Source of the DNA: Cladorrhinum sp. PSN259
Lineage: Eukaryota; Ascomycota; Sordariomycetes; Sordariales; Podosporaceae
DNA length: 64,000 bases
Assembly (NCBI GenBank): GCA_033725935.1
Contig: MU867062.1
Span: 930,001-994,000 of the forward strand
Reading direction: 5' to 3'
The position numbers were made by a program, and so were the translations under genes. Every line of letters begins with the position of its first letter. Within the stretch, counting starts at the first letter, position 1. Below, in pieces: positions 11,025 to 21,220 of this stretch. Below the pieces are notes generated by a model. It was not told the origin of the DNA and searched no databases. It saw only the letters and a list, made by a program, of their open reading frames with translations.

Positions 11025-12685
11025 TCATGACTGATCAAGTGGAACAAACTTTAGCAAACATCTCTGTCCCACTGGCCGTGACGAAATCAGCTGGTCCGAC
11101 ATTTCCATCTCCTGCGGTGCCATCCGAGCATCCGGCAAAGTGGTAAACCTCGAGTATACAGCTTTAAGCAGTAGCTTCATCTCCGCAAGTGCCAGACTAA
11201 AGGGTAGCTGCATGTCAGAAGTTGATCACAACATGAATCTTATTTGTCACTTACTGTTTGCCCACGCAACCCCTGCCTCCGTTTGCAAATGCAAAAAAGA
11301 GCCTCTTTCTCTCTGCATCGCCGTTCGTATCTAACCATCGCTCGGGCCGAAACGTGTCTGGGTCCGGGAAGACCTCCAGGTCGATTTTGTGCACTGAGAG
11401 TGGCTGACAACTAACAATCGTCTTTTCTGGCACAAAATATCCATCGATGGTCCGACCGCCTTGAGGAACGTATCGCGGAAGAGACATTGGTATTGGCGGG
11501 AAACACCGTAACCCTTCCATGACCACAGCATCTAGGTAAGGCAGCTTGTCAAAATCCGTGTCTGGGTTTGCGACAAGTTCCTCTCGCAGCCTTTTCTGAA
11601 TCTCGTTTGAGGATGGTTGCGAAAGTGCCCACATCAAGAAACACAAGCCATCACCGGTCGTGTCAACCCCAGCTGCCATGTGGTCGAGACACTCGCCAGC
11701 GATATCGAGCTGATCTAATCCTTCCTTCCGTCCATGCAGACGATCGAGCACGGTGAATGATGCTGTATGTGCTTTGGCGCTGGTATCGAGCACAAAGTTA
11801 TCGGCAAGTGGTGTTTCTCTCGGCTTCGCAAAGAGGTACAGAATTTTGCTGAAGACCTTGTGTAATGTCGGGCTGTAGTAACTCACTAACCGGTCTAATA
11901 TACAGTTAGGAGGAGCACACAGTTTGGCAATGACGGTTGGTTGACCTACTTTTCAAACTGTCGTCAAACGTCAATTCATGCATAATCTGCTTGTCCTCCT
12001 TTGTCTGAAGTGAGTTGGTCCCATACGGGTGGAACAGATGATGCGTTACACAGTCAAATGCATACGAGTGGAGATCTAGACTTTTGGTAAGAGGGAGACA
12101 CAACTCTTCTAGGCAAGCCAATGAACTCACGAATCTGTTTATCATCAGCATTCCGGTCTCAGAGTATGATTTACGTAGAAGACATACAAAGATGTCCAAA
12201 CTCCCTCCCACAGATCCCTTACACAGACTGACAAACTTGGTTGCCCTCTCAGCGATACCGTCAAGTGAAGGCTGCCGAACCACATTGGTGTTGGCATACC
12301 TATCAGCAATGATTCGTTTTCTCTTGGCGTGGTCATCCTTGTTCAGCGTTGTAAACATGGTCCTCCTCCCATACACCTTGAACAGGTCATAAAACTCTTC
12401 CTTGTCATACCCACTCCCTCCAGAACAATAAATCTCCTTGACGGCACTGGCAGAGGCAAAGGCAACCTCGTTCGGGGCGATGCGAACCACGGGGCCATAT
12501 TGTTTGTGCATCTCATGGATGTACCTGGTCCTTCGTGTCTTGAACCAGTGCCATGCCAGCACGGCGGAAGTGTATTTTGCGTACCATGGTCCTGGGATCT
12601 TGTTGAGTGGGGAGGTGAATACTTGTCGGAGATAGTTGGCTAGGAAGATGAGAAGGACGAAAGGTATGACCAAAGGGGAGAGCAT
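11025..12685 (-). CDS. Cytochrome P450 monooxygenase, membrane anchored
   Basis: Supported exons are 12685-11950, 11894-11255 and 11196-11025 (515 aa). A further possible intron at 12174-12076 (99 nt, gtaaat...ctag, frame-neutral) would give 482 aa and a smoother family-like sequence (SLDIFVCLLHLHSYAFD). The N-terminus is a membrane anchor (MLSPLVIPFVLLIFLANYL) followed by the Pro-rich hinge NKIPGPWYAKY. The I-helix oxygen-binding motif is AGVDTT, the K-helix ExxR is EGLR, and PERW marks the meander. The heme loop FANGGRGCVGK carries the Cys thiolate ligand about 60 residues from the end. Choosing the acceptor ctttag at 11197 restores GKHLALAEMKLLL, the usual L-helix; an earlier AG breaks the frame. 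Substrate is unknown. Start codons lie 516 bp from the divergent hydrolase gene. No other biosynthetic genes flank it. Confidence 0.9.
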
Positions 12686-13201
12686 CTTGAGAGTTTTTGA
12701 TCAATCCGATCATTTTATACGAGATCTCGGGTCTAAGAAAGAAAGGAGAACTTGGGCATCATGTTGGGCCATTCTTTGAGGGAGGGGTCGCAAAGCTTAT
12801 ATCTGATGTTAGTCTAACTGATAACAAGGGTCATTGACAGGGGTCATCGAGATAGTGCTGGACCTTTGCCGACGTGGCACGGGCCTCGCCAACTACCGGA
12901 TGACCGATCATATCCGCCATGCCCGGTGATATGGAATCGACATTTCGAGATGGGATTTTGCGTATTTAATTATTGCTCAAAGAATATTCGTATTCGTCGA
13001 CTTACCGCCGAGACTTCGTTTTGACAGGGTTAGGGTCCCCTACCCTTCTACTCTTGGCTTTCGTCAAAAACCGTTTTGCTGCCCCTCCCCCACATTGTCT
13101 TGGCACCTCTTTTCTCACCACCACCACCCATCACCACCCAAATCGGCACTTACACTCACCTTACCTCTAATACATCCCCTAATTAACACCCACCATCAAA
13201 A
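12686..13201. promoter_or_regulatory. Divergent promoter region, P450 and DUF1749 hydrolase
   Basis: The 516 bp between two divergent start codons. The half next to the hydrolase is a strongly C/A-rich leader (caccaccacccatcaccaccc). No specific operator can be named from sequence alone. Confidence 0.4.
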
Positions 13202-14213
13202 ATGCCACCCTCTCCTTCCCCAATCCTAATCCACTCCGTCCCCTCCTCCTCACCCCTCTCCCAATCCTCAACCATCCAACTCTACCAACACCTCCCTTCC
13301 CTCTCTTCACTCTCATCTACCCCTACCAACGTATTACTCTTCGTAGGAGGCCTAGGCGATGGGCCCCTAACAATTCCATACACCACCTCGCTCTCCTCCT
13401 CCCCCGTTTTCCCTCAGACGTACACCCTCTTCGAAGCTCGCCTTTCTTCAGCCTACTCAGCATTCGGCTACGCATCGCTCAAACAAGACGCCGCAGAAAT
13501 ACACTCTTGCATCCAGTACCTGCACCGGAAACTTGAAGTTCAAAAGATAGTGCTAATGGGTCACTCGACGGGCTGTCAAGACGCTCTGGAATATGTTTTG
13601 AGTCACAGAGAAGATGAAGTCCAGGGTGTGATACTGCAGGGTCCCGTATCAGATCGTGAAGCCATCCTCATGAGCTGCACTGCTGCGCAACAAGAACTTG
13701 AATCAAGCCTCAAAGTCGCAAAAGAGATGTTGGAAAGAGGGGAAGGAGAAGAAGTGATGAGGAGGAAAGATCTGCCCGAGGCGTGGAGGGGCAGTCCGGT
13801 GACTGCTTACAGGTGGAATTCGTTGGCTTCTGTTGGGTAAGGTTTTTCTTTTATACAACTCAATTTTTTGGGGTTTAGTAATTGTTTGGTTAATGTGGTG
13901 AATGAATAGGGGCGACGACGACTACTTCTCTTCAGACTTTACCCCTTCTCAGCTCTCACAAATCTGGGGCAGACTCCAACAGCCGGTCTTGATCCTCCCC
14001 TCAGAAAAAGATGAATGGCTGTCAAATGACATCAAGATGGACATGTTACTGGAGAAATGGAAAACTTTTTGTCTAGAGGGGATAGCAAGCGATTTGAGCG
14101 GGTTGATTCCTGGCGCTAATCATCGGGTTGAGAAGACTGACGAGGAAAATGGGGATAATGAAGGGGAGAGGTGGTTGGTTGAGCGTGTTAGTCGATTTCT
14201 GGAATCAGTGTAG
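13202..14213 (+). CDS. DUF1749 alpha/beta hydrolase
   Basis: Exons 13202-13836 and 13910-14213 give 312 aa; the intron runs gtaagg...atag. The fold signature is a beta strand (NVLLFVGGLGDG), then the nucleophile elbow IVLMGHSTGCQDAL with the catalytic Ser in GHSTG. A late GANHRVEKTD probably supplies the catalytic His, with an acidic residue in ILPSEKDEW as third member. DUF1749 includes Aspergillus SidJ, which hydrolyses intracellular fusarinine-type siderophores; whether this copy does so cannot be told. The N-terminal 35 residues are Ser/Pro rich. Its divergent neighbour is a P450, but there is no NRPS or other siderophore gene nearby. Length matches the family (about 300 aa). Confidence 0.88.
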
Positions 14214-14728
14214 GTAGTATATAGGAACAAATGAACATGTTATGAAGGTGTAGAATTAAATCCCCAGAGAAATGGTAATCAATACTGAATGAGTGTCAAA
14301 CACACACTCACAAACAAAGCCATCTGACCCTTCTGATCAGATGGGGAAACACAAAGACAAGTCAAAAGAAAGTGTGCCGCGAAAGTGATGTTGAATTGCT
14401 TCCTCCCTTGCTTCCTCCCTTGCTTCCTCAAGAAGACGATCCATGACCCACACTGCCAGACCCCCTTGCCCCAATATGGGCCATTCTACCAATTCAATAC
14501 ATGATGAGGATGATTCATTCCCAGCTCTCCATTTAAATGCTTCCATATGGCCACGCCCCACCGATCAGACAGCTGTAACTCGTAAAAAGCAATATCGTTA
14601 TCGTGATCGGTTTTGCTAGTCAAGTCGTCAGTACTCTTGTTCGGAGCCAGTCTACCACCTACTATTCTCGATCTTTGAATAGAAACGCCCTGCGTGACAT
14701 GCGGCGGTGCCGTCAGACCCACGATTAC

Positions 14729-15083
14729 CGCCGCCCTCGCCAGACGACGCAACTGTCGGCGAGCATCCCACGCAGTCCATTACCCCAGTCCTGTCAGCAG
14801 GCGCACCTGATGAGTAGGAGTTGGCATTTTTTTACGGATGGACCCGAGAGACGCCGGCCTCCAGCGCGTCGTCGAGCGAGGGACATAACGGTTACACATA
14901 GGACGCGGGCGATGGTGATTCTCGCCGCCCTCGCCGGACGACGCAACTGTCGGCGAGCATCCCACACAGTCCATTACCCCAGTCCTTTCAGCAGGCGCAC
15001 CTGATGAGTAGGAGTTGGCATTTTTTTACGGATGGACCAGAGAGACGCCGGCCTCCAGCGCGTCGTCGAGCGAGGGACATAAC
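14729..15083. repeat. 161-bp tandem duplication (two copies, period 194 bp)
   Basis: Copy 1 is 14729-14889 and copy 2 is 14923-15083. Both begin cgccgccctcgcc and end gagggacataac, both are 161 bp, and they differ at only about four positions (for example cagacg/cggacg, cacgcag/cacacag, gtcctgtcag/gtcctttcag, gacccgag/gaccagag). They are separated by 33 bp of unrelated sequence. The unit is GC-rich, includes a seven-T run and gacgccggcctccagcgcg, and does not look coding. Confidence 0.85.
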
Positions 15084-16005
15084 AAGATCATCATTTCGCA
15101 GTCGTCGCAAGTCAGGCATGGGGCACTGAGGGCGAGGGTGGTCGAGAGGTTGGTTGTTGAAAAAGGGTTTGAGGTTAATGACAGTTGATTGACGGAAGCT
15201 GAATGACGGATGTGGAACCAATTTTCAATTTGGGTCCAGGGAGCCCAAGCGTTTTATATATCCGCTAGTCTGGTATGCTTAGTCAATACCAGCCCCCACC
15301 TAAAACCGGAAGACCCCTGCAACGGTGCGTTGGCGGCTTCTGACTGGCTTAGGTAGGCCAGATGCCAAACTGTGATTGGTGCAAAGTTACCTACTATTGC
15401 GGAGTAGCAAATCCTGCTAGAACTGGTGCTAGGATTCAAGCCCCAAGTCAGCGACGGGGACAACGGCGGCAAACTGAAAACCCCCACCTCACACCGGCAC
15501 AGAAGAACGAGCAGAAGACGCGCGACCCAAAACACGTCTCGACGCCAATATGGCGATAACGAATATGGCGAGGAGCACAATCCCCGGCCGGGACTAGGAA
15601 AAGGACGATGGACTCGGCGACAAATCTGAGGATGCCGATACCAGACCGGAGCGACCGCTCCCCGTAAACCCCAGGAGAAAGGCAGATCAAGATATGTAAG
15701 CCTACCGACGATAGACACAATAGCTGGAGCTGCTGCGAACAAACATCGCCGGCTGAGAGAGAGAGAGAGAGCTGAGGTCCCCGCCCGGCGGCCAGGTACG
15801 GGTTATTTCTCCACACACCCACACTCTTAAGAACCCGGGCCCGATCAAGCAGGGAGGTCGGCGATTTGGAAAACAAAAAGTGGGGCCGTCTTCTGCCGTC
15901 TTTTACATCGGCGACTTGAACTTGTCAAGTTACATCCGGCCGGCTCAAGTTGGGGAATATCGGGAATTATCATCGTCATTCAACTCATATGTATTCTAGG
16001 TGTCT

Positions 16006-16018
16006 CTATATATATAAA
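16006..16018 (+). promoter_or_regulatory. TATA-like element upstream of the KDEL microprotein gene
   Basis: An uninterrupted TATATATATAAA lies about 190 bp upstream of the start codon at 16208. A pyrimidine-rich patch and a CAACAA/CCACAA-rich leader follow, which is a common layout for well-expressed fungal genes. Confidence 0.4.
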
Positions 16019-16207
16019 TTCATCCCATATCTTTTTATCTTTTTATCATCTTGTCATTTTGACTTCTCCATCTCCACTTGTTTTTTTTTTTGGGTCAATT
16101 ACACCTTGAAAGACTCACAACCCCTCACCTACCTACAGTATCAACAACCACAACAACAACCCAGACCACAACAAACCAATACTCACTCTATCCAAACAAT
16201 AATCACA

Positions 16208-16513
16208 ATGTGTTTCGGCGCCAACTGTCCCATCTGCTGTAAGTTAATCCTGCACACTTCCACACTTCCACCTTCCATCATTCACAGTCACTGTATCTAG
16301 ACTAATACTGACACCCAAAAAACAGCCCTGAAATCATGGCGCGGCTGCGGCTCCCACGTCCCCTCGGTCCTCTCTTCGGTCCCCGAATCAGACTGGTGCA
16401 CCTGCACGCCCAGATTCACCGCGGCGTCGAACGGGAAGGAGTACCCGCCTCAGGCTGGAACAGGGAAAGCTGCTTCCGAGTCTACTGCTGCTGAAAATAA
16501 GGATGAGCTTTGA
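16208..16513 (+). CDS. Small cysteine-rich fungal protein ending in KDEL
   Basis: Exons 16208-16238 and 16326-16513 (intron gtaagt...acag) encode 72 aa. The protein opens MCFGANCPIC across the intron, continues SLKSWRGCGSHVPSVLSSVPE and SDWCTCTPRF, and ends AAENKDEL. Six cysteines fall in C..C..C-type spacing in the first half (CFGANCPIC, GCG, WCTC). From memory of fungal proteomes, short proteins with this opening are widespread in moulds and uncharacterised. The C-terminal four residues form an ER-retrieval signal, but no signal peptide or membrane span precedes it, so the tail may be coincidental. A TATA-like box and CA-rich leader lie upstream. Function unknown; the gene itself is well supported by start context, splice sites and composition. 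Confidence 0.75.
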
Positions 16514-17023
16514 TATATCGTTCTTGCTGTTTAATGCTCGATAGAGACAAAATAATATAAAACTTGAATAATCGTTTCTTTGTTTAAATATCTAGATACA
16601 AGACAAATAACTTGAAAACTCAAAAAAAAAATTTATAAAAAAATTAAAAAAATTAAAATCTGACTCTGGAAATAGAAGCCAAGTACCGGTCAGTTGTATA
16701 TTCGAGAGTTCCATGTTGACATCCTCTCCGCTCTATGTAAGAGAACACTCATCTAGACATCTATATCTCACTTTATAAACAATGAACAAAGAAACCGCCT
16801 TTCATGCGGTTCAAACCCCGCAACTCTAAAAGAACAGGCGGCTTTTCCTTGCACGCTTCAAGTGCCTTGACAACACCAAAAACAGAAACCTCCTACCGAA
16901 CTTTCATCCAATATTTAATTTCCATTCCTCTCTGTATTGCACGTACTCGTTTTTCTGACCCACTACCGTACATTACATCTACTGTTTTCTCTTCATTAAT
17001 CCCTTCCAGCCTTCCTTTCGCTT
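16514..17023. other. Convergent 3' region between the microprotein and the kinase
   Basis: AT-rich, with A runs and repeated taaaaaaatt motifs at about 16620-16660 that probably serve as polyadenylation and termination sequence. No gene is seen. Confidence 0.45.
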
Positions 17024-20000
17024 CTAACGACGCTGTTCCCCAACCTCCCCAGCGGCCAAATCCCTCTCCACCATCTCGATATTAGGAAACCTCTTTTGGA
17101 AATCCCTAATATAATCATCCTTCTCCGCAGCTGTCATTCTCAGGAGAGCCGACCCTCCTCCACCAGGTAAATCAACAGCCAACAATGCTTCCGTAGAAAC
17201 CGTCGTCGTTCCACCCGCTTGTACCACCCCCCCTCTGGCTTTCGGTGAAGCAATCGCCTCCCTACTCGCTGCCAGTGGTTTCGTAGGACTAGCTGGTCTC
17301 AAGGGTAACGAAGAACTGCTAATGTTATTAGACAACGTCTTGGCCAAGTGTCCCGGTTTAGGCGGCGCAGCCGGTTTCGGTCCCCCCGTCACAGCAGAAC
17401 TAACCCCAGAAGAAGTCGGGGGTCTCTGTTGTCCAATAATAGACGGTTTCCTTGGCAGCTTCGGAGGAGACTTCGCCTCATCAATCCCCGTCGAAGCAGA
17501 AGGCCTCGCGGTATTAGAATCCGTATACTGTCCGTAACCCTGTGCCGTGCGTGTCACATTCGTTGTCGACCGACTGCTTTCGTCCAACAAACTCTGCACC
17601 TTATTTTGAATCGAAACAGCCCTCGAAACTCCTCCGATACTCTTTGGTAACGGAGTAGGACCTGACCCAGAGCCCGTACCTCGTTGTGCCACCCGCTGTC
17701 TATACTCAGCCTGCGCAGCAGCAACCCTAGCCTCCTCCTGCGCTAGCATCTTCGCTTCCTGCTCTCTTCTCATCTCGGGCGTCATTTCTTGTTCGTCGGG
17801 CACTTGTCCGTCATCACTTCGTCCATCGATAGCTTCTGACCCTTGAATAGGCGTCAAATCATGCCTCTCTAGATCCTTCAACGGTGACGGCGTGCGTAAT
17901 GGTGGTACAGAATTTGAGCCTTCAAACCTCTTGAACGCATCGCCAAACTTTCCCGCAAGGATATTCTTGGCTCCGGCGCCAATAGAAGACAGACTTGCAC
18001 GCTTCGAATGCTTTAAGCTCTTGTCCTTCTTCCCTGGCTCACCTGCATCCAGATAATCAACCGCAGAATTGCTGTCGTCCTCGAGTTTAGGGGTGGACGG
18101 TCTACTTCTATCCAAAGAAAATCTCCCGCCCGTGACTGGTGACTTTCCTTCCTTTTCCTTCTCCCTCAAGAAATCCAGATTAGATTCCAAGTGGGTGCTG
18201 ATGGGCCTTGGCCGTGAAGCGCCCCGTGATGAGGGTATGGCAGAATCCATATCGAAACTGGGACGTCCGCCTTCTAGAGATGGCCTTGCAGATGAGGCCT
18301 GACGAGTGTGCTGTGGTGCGCCCTGGTATGAGGGAGTCCGGGCACCTGATCCAGCGGTGAATCCTTCACCAAGCATCCTTGGAGCGCTAGTTGGCTCGCC
18401 CGCTCTGGGAAGACTGGTCGCTCTGTGATGGTTATCTGGTGGGAAACGATAAGGTTGGTATGGCAAGCCCGCATCGGGTGGAGGGGATGTCATGGTGCCT
18501 GTTGACACCATGATGGGCTTTGGTGTTGGCTGATAAAGGGGTTGTGCGGCTTGTGATGAGATGGCTTGTAATTCGGGACTGCTCGAAATAATGGCGGATG
18601 CCCGACTTGCTACCACCTGCTTTGGAGGAGCGGAAGATGACTTGGGCGGAGGAGAAACCACCGCTCCAGGCACAAATTGATTTGCCCTGCTAATATCCAC
18701 CGACTGTCTCTGAGTGGATTGGGCAGGGACAGATGCTGCAGAAGGCTTCACCTGGAAGGCTTCATCGGCTAACTTTTCAGCCACTCTCTGACCCAAATCC
18801 TTGGGCTGGGAGGTCGAAGATGGATTGTCAAAATCAAACTTGGCGCCCTTTTCATGCAGAATAGAAAACTGGTCAAGGGAAGGAAACCTAGATGACAGTT
18901 CGTCTCCGCCGATCGACGGTTTTACTGCGTCAAGAGCAGCAAACGGATCACCATTGGTGACCTTCGGTGGTGGCACCGGGGCTGGAGCAGTTTGAGCGGG
19001 AAGCCTGCCTCGTCTCATCCGTTCGACTTCTGGAACGACTGGCTGCTGTTGTGTGATGGTCGGAGAGAATACCGCACCAACCGTTGGTGGCGATGCGACC
19101 GTTGTGTCTGCTCTGATTTGTTTCTGTTGCTTGGGATCTGCCTGCGACTTCCCGGAGTAGATCTAACTCGACTATAAGTGACTGTGATTGACGTGCATGG
19201 TGTGATGGGACATACATCTTTAACTGGAGGCTCCCGGCCTTGCATGCTGCAGGCCTCGCGGAGCACCTGGTAAATATTAGGTCTGGATGTCTGATTCTCC
19301 CGCAGCATCCAACCTGGAGCACAATCAGCACTGAGAGACTTGAGATTTCTATTTTAACGGGCGCCTTACCGATGAGAGCCTTTAACCTGTCTGAGAAGAC
19401 CGGGTAACTGGGATATTTAAAACTGGCATTTAGGATGGCAAGCTGTCCCTGTTCCTCAAAAGGGGTAGTGTAGTAGCACAGCTTGTAGAGAAGCACGCCA
19501 AGCGCCCATATGTCCGACTTCTCATCAATGGGCTGTTTCCTGTAAACATCGACCATTTCTGGACTTCTGTACTGCATTGTGGTGTGTTTTTGCACGTCTT
19601 CGTCCATCAAGCGGCACTCGACAACCGTGGTAGGGGCCGGGCGCGGAGCTGCTGCCGATCCGAAATCGCAAAGCTTGAACTTCTTTGATGACCCAGTGAC
19701 CGTGATAAGCACGTTCTCGACCTTGAGATCACGGTGAAGCAACGGTGGGCGAAGATAGTGCATACAAGCGACACCCTCGGAAACGTCGCAGAATATCTTT
19801 AGGATCTCGGGCTCGGTAAGACGGTGTTGCAGACGGGTGTTCATAAAGTCGATTAATCCACCACCGTTGCAGTACTCCATGAGCAGGAAGACCTCGTAGC
19901 CGCCGCCGCGCAGCTCAGAAGCGTGGGAATCGATATATGTCACAATGGCCTTGTGCCCCTTTAACTTCTTCATCGTCTCGACTTCGATGCGCATCCCTCG

Positions 20001-20267
20001 CAGCGATTCCTTATCCGACACGGCCACCCGCTTCAACACTGCCAGATCGGTTCCATTGACTGGGGTTGGGAGCTTTACCAAGTAGACGTGCGCAAAACCA
20101 CCCTCGGATAGGTATTTCTGTATTACCACTCGATGCTCTCCAACTTGGATCTTGGTTCCAGGCGCAAAGGTGCCAGCGGGTGCGCCAGGAACACTTGCCG
20201 TCACGGGTGCCCCGAAGACAGCGGGCCGCACCGCTGCTGGCACCGCCGCCTGGCCGAACGAAGCCAT
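17024..20267 (-). CDS. ARK1: Ark1/Prk1-family serine/threonine kinase (endocytosis/actin)
   Basis: Exons 20267-19370, 19313-19216 and 19162-17024 give 1044 aa. The N-terminal kinase domain (about residues 45-330) has the glycine loop SEGGFAHVYLV (54-57), beta-3 Lys79 in AVLKRV, HRDLKVEN (178-185) and DFG at 201. MLRENQTSRPNIYQVL closes the domain across exon 2. The Ala-His in GGFAHVY and the domain layout are typical of the NAK/Ark/Prk family, which phosphorylates endocytic coat adaptors at actin patches. The remaining ~700 residues are Pro/Ser-rich and disordered, with many PxxP stretches (PAPVPPPK, KSPPKLPRKPS, KPAAPPKPG) that could bind SH3 proteins. The third exon acceptor was placed at gagttag because the nearer AG gives an immediate stop. 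Which of yeast Ark1, Prk1 or Akl1 is closest cannot be resolved here. Confidence 0.93.
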
Positions 20268-21220
20268 GGGCGAATCGAAGGAAGTATGGTCGTAAATGTA
20301 GGGCGCTTCCGGAGCTTGGTTCGAAAGGAGAGAGAGTAGTTGTCGAAGATCAAAGCGGTAAGCGAACGGGAGGGAGTGCGAGAGGACAAGAGACGGTCAA
20401 CGGGATACCGGGGATGGGGAATGGGGAACGGGGGGGGGGGGAGGGGGGCGGCGGCCGATGGGTGCTTGGGCGGAGCAACTTCAAGGTACTGAGTTGACAA
20501 GCGAACAACTGCAAGTTCAAGGCATCGAAAGGAACGGATTCATAAATTGTCGGGAGGAGAAAAAAACGCTCTATGATAAACAAGGCATTATTCGTTTAAT
20601 TCGTTCGGTTCGTGTCTTCGAGGCAGGATGACGACAAAAGAAGTCGCGGCCAAAAGGGCTGAATTCGAGATTCTAGGTGTTGCCTGTCCCTTCAGGTACC
20701 TAGAACCAAAAGAAGTGCCAGACGCCCAGTGAGGTGGGAGTACCCTGCAAAGAACAGGTGGGGCCAGCTGGCGTGGTGCTTGGCACTCTCTCCCTAAAGG
20801 CCCCTGAAACCGGCATGGGTGGGGATTTTTGGGACTTTGCTGTCGTTTGAAAGGGGGCCACATCATGGGATCGTTGTCAACACACCACTTGCAGGTCATG
20901 CCAACAATTCCATTCTTGGGGTTCAGGCAGCAATTTTTCAAACGTAATTCCAAAGAATTTCTCAAACTGTTCATTATATCTGCTTTAAAAAAGCTACCTA
21001 TCCGTCCGCGAGTCATCACAAGTTCGTAAATACATGAGCAGGCAAATCAACATAAGCACAAATATATCTCCTCATGGTATCAAGCCATACATCACAAAGA
21101 AGAGAAAAAATCACAGCCGCTCAGAAATCAACCAAGGAAAAAAAGAAAGAAAGTGAGAAATATAACCCAAATCTCGTGCCACCCAATATTAGCATTATAT
21201 GTCCGTCGTTGCTCGTCACT
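20268..21220. other. Kinase promoter/leader and permease 3' region
   Basis: A dense G-run block lies at about 20409-20448 (12 G followed by six G and GGCGGCGG), 140-180 bp upstream of the kinase start and C-rich on the kinase sense strand. The rest is unremarkable; short frames near 20588-21019 show no motif. The permease stop is at 21221. Confidence 0.45.

Larger units (their letters stand above)
14214..16207. other. Gene-poor GC-rich stretch holding a tandem duplication
   Basis: Includes a 12-bp repeat (cttcctcccttg, about three copies) near 14398-14428 and the 161-bp duplication listed separately. At about 15250-15880, overlapping minus-strand frames of 142 and 162 codons stay open, but neither has a recognisable motif. 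A (GA)n run lies near 15755-15772. The last 250 bases are the TATA-containing, CA-rich leader of the small gene at 16208. No intact transposon, terminal repeat or transposase was found. Confidence 0.45.

Noticed and set aside
14603..15004. 133-codon plus-strand frame through the duplicated block
   Set aside because: It spans the first repeat copy and part of the second, is Arg-rich and has no motif; likely a by-product of the GC-rich repeat.
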